Shown piece by piece: positions 25,543 to 37,273 of a DNA stretch of 64,000 bases. This DNA is from Microstegium vimineum (Eukaryota > Streptophyta > Magnoliopsida > Poales > Poaceae). The stretch is from assembly GCA_022036555.1 (NCBI GenBank), contig CM039141.1, positions 12,389,430 to 12,453,429 of the forward strand, given 5' to 3'. The number at the start of each line of letters is the position of its first letter. Position 1 is the stretch's first letter. Below the pieces are notes generated by a model. That model was given only the letters and a program-made list of their open reading frames with translations. It was not told where the DNA came from and made no database searches. The translations under genes and the position numbers were made by a program.

Positions 25543-27411
25543 CCTCCGGTCCCGGCTCCTTCACCGCCGCCTCTTCTGTGCTCTCCTTAGATTGGCGGCC
25601 ACTTCTCAGCGCACCCAAAGACCCCGCCGCCGTCTCGCCGGTCAGATCCGAGACGATATCCCCGGCGGCGGCGGTAAAACGCGCGCGCCCAATGTGGTGC
25701 TCTGCGACGGAAATTAGGGTCCAGCAGGTGGGATCTTGGGAGATGATAACGGCCTTGGGAGCTGGGAGGAGGTGGAGGAGAAGTTTCTTTGGAGCAGAGA
25801 TCGAGGGGGCTTTTGTGAAGGAAGACGACGATGAGAGTGTTGTGGTGGGGGAGGTTGGCAACTGAGACACCGACAGTTTACTGGGGATTATGACAGGTGG
25901 GGCCATGGAGGGTTGGCAGTTTGCTTCCGTGGGAGAGCGGCAGGTGGGTCCCGGGAAACGAAGTACAGTGAAGCTTCGGCGCGCAGATTGTCAACGGTTG
26001 GTGGTGCTACAAACGATGAGTGTGAAGAATTCTAAAGAATGTGATTAAATTTTGTACGTCCAATTTGTTTGACAAAAAGAGTATGGGTTTAGAAGATTAA
26101 TCTGTGTACCATGCATTTGTTTGACAAAACCAATTATCGGCGTTATGATCCGTTTGACACACGAGAGTTTAGCGTTGAACATGTCATTCCATTCCCAAAG
26201 ACAAACCACAGTATAGATATTTTTTTTAATAAATTCATTTCAGGTCCGTGGAAGTTTTCCTTTTCCAACTGTATCTTAAGTTTTGGTGTACCCTTTATTT
26301 TATTGACAGGTCCGGATTAGGATTGAGAAGATAGACTGGGATGACTCCACAAACTGTAACAGAAATGCAATCTGAGTGTTCTTAGTTTAAGATAGAGCTG
26401 GCTCATTTTATAACGCCATTTACAATAAAAGGGGGGAATAATCAATTATACTGGAAATGAAATACAGTATATTTCCATCAATGATAGCATGCAGTTGCAA
26501 CAGCAGGGAGATAAAACAGGCCCGACAGCACTTAAAAAAACTTCAACTGACTCGGTCCTACTAGCCTGATTGACTAGCCAGTAGCAAATATCAGGACAAA
26601 AACAAAGTGACAATGGAAGCCACGAAGCAAAAATATCATTCGTTCTTCAGTGTGCCCATCACCATCATTAGCGAGCGAAGGCAGAGGCACCCAAATGGAA
26701 ACGCCAGCGGAGCCGGCTTCATGACGAAGCAAAGCCTATTCTTTAGGGCTTGTAAAATGAAATGGACCGCCAAGATACTTATTTCCCTTACTCAAGTCTA
26801 AATACATTCATTGCCATGGCATGCACAGCATTTTGAAACTCACCTACGATGCTTTCCTTGCTCTTGCCTCTTTGCTACACTCTTTAAAGGCATACCAGGA
26901 GTCTAGGATACCCAACAATACAACTGGACTATGTCCTCAAACATCACGTGCAAACGAAGAAAATCGTAAATTCATACTTCACTCGAGACCAAAACATGAA
27001 AGAGATGAATTATGCTTGAAGGAACACACAGCCATCAGATCAATCTGTAAAAGCTCCAGAATACACAAGCTGAATCAGTATGACGGGAAATTCCCGTTGC
27101 ATATCTATGAAAAATTCAAACCGATCCAGCAGAATTATCTAATGGAAGTAACCAAAAGTAAACAAAAACAAAAGGAGAGAAAGGGGCAACATATGGACCT
27201 ATGTTGCTAGCATTCTGCTTAACAACATTATTTCTATGTTTTGCCAAGTTAACCTATTCAAGAATACAGCACCAGTTTCAGAGGATATGTTGCCTATAAG
27301 TATCACTTGGGAGCCTTGACGATTTCGATAGCTCCACCAGTGGCTCGATTAACTGTCCATGTGCTTGGCCTAGCTGCCTCTTCATGCTCTCAATTGACGA
27401 GACATAGACGG
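25543..27411. other. Promoter of the membrane-protein gene and intergenic DNA
   Basis: 25543-25930 is the likely promoter and leader of the minus-strand gene, with a CT/GA-rich stretch. From 25930 to 27240 no exon was recognised; the plus-strand frame 26821-27210 has no family motif. 27240-27411 is probably the 3' UTR of the minus-strand TMEM230 gene. Confidence 0.5.
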
Positions 27412-28030
27412 CTAATAATCCGGGATGGATGCAAAAGTGTACCCTTGTGCTCCTCCCCATGAATAATAAGCAACTCGAGTCTCATAATATCCTGTAAAAC
27501 AGATTTACAACCACAGTGAAGTCACATAGTTGACAGAAAAAAATCGATCTAAAATGCCCACTATCTCCTGATCACAAACTAACCAATACTGATCTGTACA
27601 ACACATCACTAGAAGAAATAAAACTAAAATACTTAACCACCAGGAACAAAGATGCATTCAGATTCTTCCAGAAATGCATGTCTGCATCATTCGTGCCCAA
27701 AAAAAAGGCACAATCTGGAAAGAAAATACAGAAGGATGAAGTGGTTTGTGATAACATACCAGGAAGGAAAGCAAGCACACCCAGGAATAAGAGACCATAT
27801 GCCTGAGAACTATCACCCTCCATGTGATTTGTGAATATAAAATATGACAGGGAGAGGAGTAAAATTCCTATAACGAGGAGAAAAAGTGCTAGGGCCATTG
27901 ACTTCCATGGAATTCTCATGTGAGATTTTGGTGTGTAGGTGAATCGTAGATCATCATCAGCTTCTTCACGTTCTCCATCTATATCCTCCATAGGAAGATG
28001 TGAATACTGAATATTGCGTCTTGTTGCCAT
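27412..28030 (-). CDS. TMEM230-like small membrane protein
   Basis: Two-pass membrane protein of about 116 residues; the animal homologue acts in vesicle traffic. Coding exons are 28030-27760 and 27491-27412, joined in phase at a glycine codon. The first exon begins MATRRNIQYSHLP, carries an acidic stretch, then RFTYTPKSHMRIPWKS, a hydrophobic segment (LALFLLVIGILLLSLSYFIF) and a second one (LLFLGVLAFLPG). The second exon gives YYETRVAYYSWGGAQGYTF and ends IPDY. The FLPGxYxTRxAYxxxxGxxGYxFxxIPDY ending is diagnostic for the family. The GC-rich block at about 29060-29240 with a donor-like cag/gttagg on the minus strand is a likely non-coding first exon, leaving a 5' UTR intron of about 1 kb. 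Confidence 0.93.
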
Positions 28031-29957
28031 TATAGGATCTGCAAGGAAATGTATTAAAAAAACTAAAGCAGCAAAAAATATATAAGATCACGCAGTGGAC
28101 CAGATATAATAGAGCTAGAAACTTCAAGTTCTTGAAGTCCCCTATCTGTGGAAACAACATCACAACCTTAAAGATATCCCAAAATTATGCACTTACAGAC
28201 TGAGTACAGAATTAAACTTGGATCTATCAGTGATATCTAGTTAGTCAGATTACATATGCTCATTCTAAATGAAGAGTTCAGCGATTTTTAAGAATGAATT
28301 GAAAGCATTTCATAATTAGAAAGTCAAGTAAATTCCTTTACATACGAGAAGAACACAGGGAACTCTAGCTGGTTGAATGAACATAAAAGGAACTGAACAT
28401 AAGTTCAAACACAAAACCATTATGAATAGGATATAGACAGCGATAGACTGATAGTGTCATTGATCGAAAAACAAATAGACTGATAGTGTCACATGGCATC
28501 AGTTCTGTACTGTTTCCAATGCTAGAGGTATAGCATGGCAGGAGCCAATGCATCTATAAAAATAAAGGATCATATGAATGTTGACACCATTACAGGACTT
28601 CAATAGGACATGTATTCTAAGCAAGTATAGTAATTGTCTATATTCATGGGATCGAATTATGTGAATTTGAATTTGTTTGCTGTTGTTGCCACTGCAATAC
28701 ATAATACAAAGAGTAAATTAGATGCGCTTCCTGCTTGCAGTTCTCACATACTCGTGATTAATAAGAACGTCCACAACTACGCCTAAGGAAAACCGAAAGT
28801 ATCATAATCATGAAGAGCTCATCCCCCACTATACTTAGTGCGATGCAGTTACATCGGTTATGCGTGGAAGTGGAACAAATAGGCCAATAGCTGGATAAGA
28901 GAAGGGCATCCCAGAAATTGTTAATCGGCCGAGATGGGTTAATAACCAATGTAGAACAAGCGAGGCGCATCAGTGCACTAATTGGACGCGGATCGGACGA
29001 TCCGTCGAATACCATGCGTGCGGGTGCGGTGGAGGGGAGAGAGGTAGGAGAGTGCCTAACCTGGGGCACGTCGGGCGCGGAGTTGGCGAGGAGCCGAGGA
29101 GGTGGGTCGGCGCCGGTGCTTGATGCCGCGTGAGAGGCTGGCGAAGGCCGTCAGCGGCGCCGGGCCGGCGACCGCGCAACGCAGATCCAGGTGAAGCAGC
29201 GCACGAATCGCCAAATATTGTCTACTGCCTCTGTGCCAAGACACAAGTATGCTCTCGCTTCTTCATGATGAAGTTATTTTTTTAAATTCTGATTAATTAT
29301 ATATAAAATTATTAATATTTATAATATATCGTTAGTATTATTAGGTAAATTTTTGAATATCTTTTTATAATAAATTTATTTTGAAGATATAAATATTTTG
29401 AATATCTCTACACGAATACATTACATGGATGGACAAAATTTTCTATTTATTTTTAGTTTCTCTATAATCCAGAAAATATACTATAAGGATTCGTTTGGTA
29501 GATATCTAAATTCTTGTAGAAACGTTTTAGATCCAGATTCTCTCATGAAATGTTTCAGAAGGAGAATCAGAATCACAGCGAAACCACATTTTCACCAATT
29601 CATATTTATAGGCACAAAAGTGAGAATCATCTGGAACCGTTTCTTGGATAAACATTTCACATGCACGTCGTTTGGTTTGGATTCTACCGATTCTCTTAAG
29701 AATCAGAATAGATTCATGGTGCCCCCTCACTATGATATCCGTACCCGTCAATCTTTTATAAATTTAACTAGATTTATAAAAATATTAGTAACGTTTATAT
29801 CTTGATCTATCTAATGACAACCGGAAAAAACAGTGATGAGAAAAGAAAACGGACAAAAAGACAACTGGCAACGGAAAACGAAAGAAAAAAAAACCAAACG
29901 AGCACAATAAAAAATACGGATAAAACCACGTATAAGTGAAACGAACAAAATATCCCA
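28031..29957. other. TMEM230 5' UTR intron, first exon and upstream AT-rich DNA
   Basis: 28031 to about 29058 is probably a leader intron of the minus-strand gene, followed by the GC-rich leader exon to about 29240. From 29260 to 29957 the sequence is AT-rich and looks like degraded MITE material (for example ggattcgtttggtagatatc at 29488). No further coding exon is seen. Confidence 0.5.
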
Positions 29958-30215
29958 TTTTTTTTTTCTTCTCGAAAACATATGAGAGTCATTATATTAA
30001 GAAGAGAATAAAGGTAAGAGCCCAAACAATACCTTACCTTGCATACACCACACGTACATTCATGTCCCAATAGTTTCAAGGATTACATTCACGCAGGTAA
30101 CAAAATCACACAAGACGTCTACTACTGAGTTGGAAGACAATCCAAAAAGATAGCCCTCGAGTCCTTATCACAGACCACAAGTAGTGTTCCTCGTTATGCA
30201 AACATCCAATGGACA
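29958..30215 (-). mobile_element. LINE 3' end, minus orientation
   Basis: The plus strand reads poly-T, then cttctcgaaaacatatgaga, then gtcattatattaagaag, the complement of the same tail family found in the formin introns. The body runs rightwards to at least 30215, where a solo LTR is inserted. Its true 5' end may lie beyond that LTR and was not found. Confidence 0.65.
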
Positions 30216-30220
30216 ATGAG

Positions 30221-33035
30221 TGTCACACCTAATTTTAAAAATAAAATTGAATGTGAATAACTCATGTGTGCCTAGAGATCAATCACACACATAAGCCGAC
30301 AAATCTTTAAATAGTACCATCACTAAGTGTTTATTACATAACGAATAATATTCTTAAACATAACAGTAGAAAATAAAGATAACTCTCGCGACGAAGCTCC
30401 ACTTCACAGGGAACGCCGACTGGTTGACCACTAGCCTAGTACTCCTCACGGTAATCTTCATAGCCATCTGATGAGGATGATAAAGCAAGGGTGAGCACTT
30501 AAAGTACTCAGCAAGAGTAACACAAGGTTATGAAGCTCAAAGGCTGACACTGTCTGTACTGCGGTCGCTTTTAACTTGGTCAAGTTTTACCAACACTTAG
30601 TTTTAGTTATGCATAACCCAATTAATAACCACATGATGAGATTAGTAATCAACATTAACCATTAAACAACATGATCATCTACACTGTGAGTTTTCCAGGC
30701 CGCTCGTGATCGTGAGCACGACTATCATGATAGATTTACACTCTGCAGAGGTTACGCACTTTACCCACAAGCCGTGTTGCCTATATGCCTGGGTTTGCAA
30801 CTCCCAAAACACTTCCAAGGTGAGCGGGCAGGGAACACTATGAAGTCTTTCAAAAGCCCTTTCTAGCATGTAGCGGACCCTACGGACCCAATGCAAAGGG
30901 GTATATGGGACACCCTGATGGTACCACCCGCAGCGGTCCCCATACAACCCCATAACCAGCTCGGCAAAGGTGCCTTTCACGAACCACAAGCATGCTAGTC
31001 CAAACTTCATACTTAACTAGAGCCAGAGCCATTATAGCACTCGTGGTTGCATTTAAGTCCCAACTTTTGCCCTACAGTGAGGTCCTATTCCATGTTGCTA
31101 TAAAAGCCAGTTTTATTCATTGTTGCATATACCATTAGTCAAGATTTGATTCAATATTCATCATGTAAAGCATAACAAAGCTACCGATATGCATAGAAAC
31201 TCATAGGTGACAAGGTATAAAGATAACAAAGCTATGATAAATCTAAATAGGAATCAATTTAGACACATGCAATATGACTAGATGAATTAGGGTGAATAGG
31301 TAACAAAGATGATCCCATGTTAAACTTGCCTTGATCACAAAGCTCCTGGTGGTCCTGATCTGCTGCAAAGAACTCTTGCTCACCGAAGATCTCACCGGCT
31401 GAACTCGAACAACGTCACCCCGCAATCATCCGAACAATCATACACGAAGCAACAAAGATATAATTAGAACATTACACCAAAACAATAAAGAGGTTATGAA
31501 AAGATTATAAAACAGATCTATGCCATACTACGATCACACAAAGACGCGAGAATCACGCTAAACGGATCTAAAACGAATAAACTATAGATTAAACAAGATT
31601 TTATAGAGCAGATTAAAGCATTAAAGAATTAATTTACTTTTATTTTCAAAAGTGATTAACATAGATGAAAACTATACTACTGGATAGAGCATAAAACTAC
31701 GAATCTAACGCAACTTGAACGGATTGATTTGGATTTAAAACGAGCAAAATATAAACATTTAAAGATCAGTGGCAAAACTGTAAATAACTATTTTCATTTA
31801 AATTCGAATTAAAACAGATCTAAAAAGGAAATAAGCTTTCCAGAGGGAGAAGCGTAAAGATGGAAATCGCTTTAGGACTACGGGTTTATTCCCCAAAAGC
31901 CGAGGGTCTCTTTAGCAAATAGACCCGCGAAGGGGTATCGGCTCACGTGAGCCGTTGGATCTGATCTGGGTGATCCAGATTAGAACAAGGGGAGAGGGGG
32001 AGGAGCTCCGCCGGAGCAGAGGGGCTCACGACGGCGCCATGGCCGGGAGGTCACCGGAGCAAGGGGGTTAGGGGCTCGGGTGCTCAATTCGGTCGGGGAA
32101 AAGGAGGGGGAGCAAGAGAGGGGCACGACGAACTCACCCGAGGCAACGGCGAGGCTCGCAGATGGATGTGGACGCCCGGCGACGGCGAACAGCGGCGGCG
32201 GCTTCCCTGTAACGCCGACGGGCTCAACCGGAGCGCAATAGAAGGGAAAAAGAGAGAGGGCAAGAGCTCAGAGACTCTGCGATGACGATACGAGGCTCGG
32301 AAAGGTGTTTACGGCGACAGGAACACGACGTGGAGCTTCAGCGGCGACGCTCTGTTCCGGTGATGCGCGCGGTGCTGCTGCTGCTTGAGGCGAGGCGAGA
32401 GCTCGAGCTGCGGATGAGAAAAGGCGGCGCGTGGGGCGCTATTTAAAGGGGCCGGGGGTCGGGGAATCCTACGTGGAGACGACGCGCGCGAGGATCTCGC
32501 GGCCGATTTGTTGCCGTACGGCGGTGCGAGCAGAGGAGTCCAACTCGGACTCGAGGTGGGAGGAGGGGGAGGAGATTGACGAGCGGGGCCAAGGCGTCAG
32601 AGAGAGAAGGGCGCAGAGGCCTTACGACTTGCGGCGGGGCGCACTGGGCCGAGGTGAGCTGGGCCGGGGCGGGGGTAGCCGGCCCGAGCGGGAGAAAGGA
32701 AAGGAGAGGAGGCTCTGTGGGCTGGGCCGGCAGGCCGAAACCAGAGAAAGGGAAGGAATAGAGAGAGAGTTTTTCTTTTATTTTTTTATTTTCTTTTTGT
32801 AAATGATTTTCAAACTGATTTTCAAAAGGGATTTTGAATTATTTCTTTGAGTTTTGAAAACCAATCAACACAAAGAAAATGCAGATGCATGCTATGCACA
32901 TACAAGTTGAACCCTAGCATGAGATTTGTTTTATTATTTTCTTTATTTAATTCTATGATCACAAAATTGTTTGAATTAAATCAAATTAAATTTAAATTCA
33001 ACTCTAATTTCTATTTCAAATTTTAGGGTGTTACA
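30221..33035 (-). mobile_element. Solo LTR, 2.8 kb, of a long-LTR Ty3/gypsy element
   Basis: The segment begins tgtcacacctaattttaaaa and ends tttagggtgttaca, so the minus strand reads TGTAACACCCTAAA to its complement end. A 5-bp target repeat atgag lies at 30216-30220 and 33036-33040. There is no gag, pol or second LTR, so it is a solo LTR left by LTR-LTR recombination. The minus-strand TATA-like tttaaata near 32440 and a GC-rich region around it look like an LTR promoter and leader. Length and the TGTAACACCC start suit the Tekay/Del lineage; this assignment is inference. Open frames at 30675-31010 and 32431-32802 are spurious. Confidence 0.85.
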
Positions 33036-33040
33036 ATGAG

Positions 33041-33398
33041 ATGGTTAATAGTCCTCTTTTTGGTCACAAAGAGGACATTATTTAGGATGAGGCAATGTCA
33101 TCATAAGTTATATGTAGATTTAATTAGGTTTGGTCCATCCGTATTTTTATTAAATTCTAAGTAGAAAGTGTGCTCTTTCTTTTGAGACAAAGGAGAGTGC
33201 ACTAATACATGTGTTGATATACTTGAATGATATGCATGGATACACAATATGGGGATGTTCGCTTCATGGACTATGTCATGATACTTGGTGAAAAGTAGAA
33301 ACGGTTGTGCTCTACGGTACTAATAGTTTGTAATAAGGGTGGAAGATTGGTGCACGAGACTTTAATTTGGTTTCGACTTCGTTATCTCTACATATTAA
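33041..33398. other. AT-rich intergenic DNA between solo LTR and SINE
   Basis: The duplicated inner word cacaaagaggacatt near 33064 and T/A-rich sequence are all that can be seen; no gene or defined element. Confidence 0.4.
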
Positions 33399-33416
33399 GT
33401 TTAAGTTTTCTAGTTA

Positions 33417-33697
33417 AAAAAAACTCGACTCGTGGGGTAAGACAATCCCTGGACATTGCGCTTAAGTAGAAGAAACCTTCTCACGCAGGTCGAGAAAAAT
33501 CCCCGAACCCCCGTCCCACCCTGTAGCCCGTGTGAGACTGGACCGGCCCTAAATACTTGTGCTTTGGCCGTGGGACAGACGAGGGAATTTTTTTTAACCA
33601 CGACATAAATACCTGAAAATTCGGCTCCCTGAGCCAAACCCAGGACATGTGGAGTGCCATCGAGGAGCTCTAACCGACTAGGCTAGAGGCTCTTGGC
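33417..33697 (-). mobile_element. tRNA-derived SINE with 18-bp target duplication
   Basis: An exact 18-bp direct repeat gtttaagttttctagtta lies at 33399-33416 and 33698-33715. On the minus strand the element starts gccaagagcctctagcctag, then tcggttagagc, a good A box for RNA polymerase III, with a B-box-like gggtttggctc about 30 bases later, and it ends in gtcgag plus poly-T. Start, internal promoter, T-rich end and duplication fit a tRNA-derived SINE of 281 bp. The family name was not assigned. The minus-strand frame at 33410-33637 is inside it and is not a gene. Confidence 0.85.
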
Positions 33698-33825
33698 GTT
33701 TAAGTTTTCTAGTTACATATGATGTATTCTATCTTGTGAGAAATATGATGACAATGAGAATATATGGTGTGTTATAATAATAGAAGTCGTGTGTGGTATT
33801 GTATCAACAGCGGCCCTCAACAATT

Positions 33826-34083
33826 CACTATAGGGTGTGCACTAATTTGGTAGTGATGCCATGAGTGCCACTTCCGATTCATGTGTAAACTTGACATACA
33901 CACTCAATATATCATTGTCGGTTCATGAGCCAATCCAATAATTTTCAAAACGTTATCATTGTTGTGTCACCCTATTGGTAGTGATATGACACCCATATCA
34001 CTACCGATTATCCTCTGTCGGCATGAATTTCGATAGTGATGAGGTTCTGACCTAGCATTGATCCACTGTTTTTTGACGTAGTG
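33826..34083 (-). mobile_element. CACTA-type transposon end fragment
   Basis: The right end reads ctgttttttgacgtagtg (34066-34083), the complement of a CACTA terminus (CACTACGTCAAAAAACAG). The inner sequence has repeated, inverted tcactaccgatt/attgtcggttcatg-type words, as in CACTA subterminal repeats. A cactatagggtg at 33826 could be the other end, but the flanking triplets do not match, so the left limit is uncertain. Confidence 0.55.
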
Positions 34084-35450
34084 TTATATCATTGATTCCC
34101 TACTGGCATTAGACATGCACTAAGGCTTTGTTTAGACTTAAAAGTTTAGTTGGCTAAGTTAATGGCTAAATTTTAGATAATTTAACTTACTCTATAAACA
34201 AGTGGTCTAAAGTTAATTTAGCCAACTTAAAAAATATTTCATTAGACCATATGAATGAGTTAAAACGATCTACTGTCTTAGCTTCACAAAGTTGTTTTCA
34301 ACTTCTCCTGCCAAATAGGTCTACATAAAATAGCTTATCACTATAAGTTGTTTTTCAGCTCTTCTCATGTGCACAACTCTCTAGGTGAAGCTGAAAATAC
34401 TAGCTTCTTCTTACTTTCTCTTTGGTATTTCTCTTGAAAATTTGTTTTATCAAACGTTTATAAAAATAGATTCAGTCGATAAAGCTGCTTTTAGATTCAA
34501 AACTAGCTAATTTACTAGTGAAACTAAACTGTATCAAACGGTCTCTAAAATTTGGACCATAGCATTCGAATAGGCCCTGAGACTGATTAGACTCACACTC
34601 ACCGCAAAAGCATTTCCACTCTAACCGCACGTTGGGCACAGCACACCAGTACCACCACATAAGCACTGAAGCAGCCCACTGAGCCTCCAGCGTTTCCGTG
34701 CGCGCAAGGGCACAGCCGCACAAGGACTCACCATGCAAGGGAGCAGCACGAAACGACCAGTGCCTGTGGACTGTGGTGCGCATCGTGATTAGCGTACAGG
34801 TCGAAGGATATATGTACTCCGTATATGGCATGGCGCCGTGTGTGGCGCGTGCTCACCGACACCGGCACCCGCGGCGCACCTAGCTAGCTAGCTAGTGATC
34901 AGCTGCTTACCCACCATGTTTACCGCGGACTGCCCATCGTGTGTTTACACTGCGCTTGCACAGTTGCACAGCACACTCGACACGGAGCCACTCATGGATC
35001 GATGCTCACCGCAGCAGATTAGCTCTATTGGAGGCACCGATAAGCTAGCATGCTGTTACATTTTATCATGCGTGCAAGGACATGAACTGTGCTGCATCTA
35101 AATAAAAGCAATTATTATTGCACTTGCACCATCTGGCTTAGTGCTGACATGCATCCTCGGCCACACAAACGTGCGTCACACTGTCCTGGTCATTATTATG
35201 TGACGACTGTTTTATGTTAACGTGCAGTTAGAATCCATATACACTGTCCTGGAGTATATCGATGGACCCTTTTTCTTTGGGTGAGTCCTTGCTATAAGGA
35301 CATGATTAGCTTGTTGATGACCCCTAATAAGCAGGACTCAATAGATTGCTATTTAATTTGTAGGCCGGAGAACTTAGGAGCCAATAAGGTGGTGAGGGCC
35401 GGGGTTTAGAGCTTACATAGGCTAAGATTAATTGTTGATTTAAATTTTTA
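34084..35450. other. Intergenic DNA, includes a relic of a protease promoter
   Basis: 34120-34560 looks like a degraded MITE (aggctttgtttagacttaaa at the left, atcaaacggtctctaaaatt at the right). About 34880-35180 resembles the promoter of the cysteine protease at 36890-37070; see the findings. No coding exon is supported. Confidence 0.5.
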
Positions 35451-35459
35451 GGAGCCAAG

Positions 35460-35825
35460 TAGCGGCGGAGCCACCAGTATGGCGAGGTCCGGCCCGCCAT
35501 ACCTAAAAAAAAATTAAAAATAGTGAATATATATACTATATAGCATTACATACACATAGGACAGACAGACTCATTCACGGAGGAAAGCAGCTAGGTCTAA
35601 TGGTCTAGTTAACATAGATGGAAAATTGGTGGTCCATGTAATCTTAATTTATTAAAGTATTTTTAAGTGTTAATGCTTCAATTTTGAATTTTTACTATAT
35701 TTATTGATCCTAAAGTAATATACATATTTATATAATATTCTAAATTGCGTAGATCATACTTATATTATATATATTTGACCTTTATAAATTCGTTACACCT
35801 GAAAATTTTCTCTGCCTCCGTCACT
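35460..35825. mobile_element. Small inverted-repeat element with 9-bp duplication
   Basis: The word ggagccaag lies at 35451-35459 and 35826-35834. The ends tagcggcggag and, reversed, agtgacggagg are imperfect inverted repeats. The AT-rich interior has no open frame. A 9-bp duplication suggests a Mutator-type MITE. Part of a similar left end (agtggcggagcccg) appears at about 11911. Confidence 0.65.
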
Positions 35826-35834
35826 GGAGCCAAG

Positions 35835-36283
35835 GTAGGAGTGTTGTTGCAACTGTAGAGATGCCCACGCCAGAGGCCCATGAGGATTTGGCGGATGTTT
35901 TTTTGTTTTTCCTGCTTTGACGTCGCGTCAACACAAAAACTAGTGCACGAAAAGACGAAATCGTTGCATTTGATCATTTTTCTGTGAGTATTGTACGTGT
36001 CCACTTCATAAAATATTAATATCTCGTCGTGTTTTCGTCAGGAAATAATAAACTAATTAATTTTCCTGTGGGTTTTAAACAGTACCCGGAGGTTAATCTT
36101 TAACTTTTCTATTCGCCAAAGAAAAAGGAAAAAAATAAATTATATGCAGCTGAAAATGGAAACCTAAAACTTGTTGTTTAAGGGTAGTAGTAACCGATGA
36201 TATTTGTTAGTTTCGCAAGCTAACACCAGAGCGCAGTGTCATCACTGATGAGGCTAGCAGTTGTAATCACCGATCGTTCATCT
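35835..36283. other. Intergenic DNA
   Basis: No exon, RNA gene or defined repeat was recognised between the small element and the hAT-type element. Confidence 0.4.
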
Positions 36284-36291
36284 CTCTGGAG

Positions 36292-36838
36292 CAGGGTTTT
36301 CAAAACCGTTCGGGACCGGTTTGAATTCAAATTTCAAATTTGAAAAAAAAATCGAAAATTTTGAAAAAATTCCTAAAATAGTTCATGATTTATAGAGTCG
36401 AATGGTGTACAAATTTTTCAAATTGGAGTTCGTTTGCTATTTATTTTGACGTGTACAAGTTTGAAAAAAAAAAGGATTTTTTCTATTTTTTCCCAAACTT
36501 GTACGCGTCAAAATAAATAGCAAACGAACTCCAATTTGAAAAATTTGTACACCATTCGACTCTATAAATCATGAACTATTTTTAGGAATTTTTTCAAAAT
36601 TTTCGATTTTTTTTTTCAAATTTGAAATTTGGCTTGGGGCGATACCGTCGGTAACCGGCCCAAACCGGTCGGTAACCGGCCCTAACCGACCGGTTACCGA
36701 CCCCAAACCGATTGCACTACGGGGTTTGAATTTAAAATCTAAACCGTTCGGTTTGGTTCGGTAACCGGTCAAACCGGTCGGTAACCGCCCGACCGGCCCC
36801 CGGCGGTTACTGAACCCGGTTCGGTTAGGTAAACCCTG
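36292..36838. mobile_element. Non-autonomous hAT-type element with a long hairpin
   Basis: An exact 8-bp duplication ctctggag lies at 36284-36291 and 36839-36846, and the ends are cagggtttt and aaaccctg, both hallmarks of hAT. Inside, 36330-36463 and 36494-36632 are near-perfect inverted arms of about 135 bases around a loop of about 30. The right part (36640-36830) repeats ggtaaccggtc/aaccggtcggt-type words. No transposase. The minus-strand frame at 36569-36772 is an artefact. Confidence 0.9.
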
Positions 36839-37172
36839 CTCTGGAGCAACGCTATGCGAGTCACTAATTAGTAAAGCAATGATATGATGCGCAGTGAAAG
36901 CGTCATGAGTATGCGTGCAAGTGCGAGGACATGAACGTAGTAACGTACATACTGTGGCACCAATGCAAGCTATGTCTCGTCTATCATCGATCGGTGCTGC
37001 ATCAAAAGCAATTGCACTATCTAGCTAGTGCTGCCATGCATTCTCGGCCACGCGCGTACGTACGGACACCGGCGGTTCGATATTTTCTTCGCCCACTCGG
37101 CCACTCCAGTCTCCAGAGATGCCAATTGAAGATGCGCATGGCCGGAGAGCGCGCGATCGCCACACCGGCCGC

Positions 37173-37180
37173 TATATAAA
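37173..37180 (+). promoter_or_regulatory. TATA box of the cysteine protease gene
   Basis: tatataaa lies about 95 bases before the ATG at 37274, with a short leader in between containing a tagc tandem near 37219-37239. Confidence 0.7.
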
Positions 37181-37273
37181 CCCCTCCATAGTACAAAGCT
37201 CAAGCAGCCAGGCACACAGCTAGCTAGCTAGCTAGCTACCACCAACAAAGACGACGACATCGATCGGCCGGTC

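Noticed and set aside
24551..25906. A 451-codon minus-strand frame taken as one protein
   Set aside because: Only its 3' part is the real membrane protein; upstream of about 24960 the translation is Arg/Ala/Pro-rich shadow of the true frame 24960-25542.
26821..27210. A 129-codon plus-strand frame as a host gene
   Set aside because: No recognisable family or splice context; it lies in the region expected to hold the 3' UTR of the minus-strand TMEM230 gene.
32431..32802. A 123-codon plus-strand frame
   Set aside because: Lies antisense in the GC-rich leader of the solo LTR; basic, low-complexity translation.
33660..33697. tRNA gene
   Set aside because: It has A- and B-box-like words but no cloverleaf; the flanking 18-bp duplication and T-rich end show a SINE.
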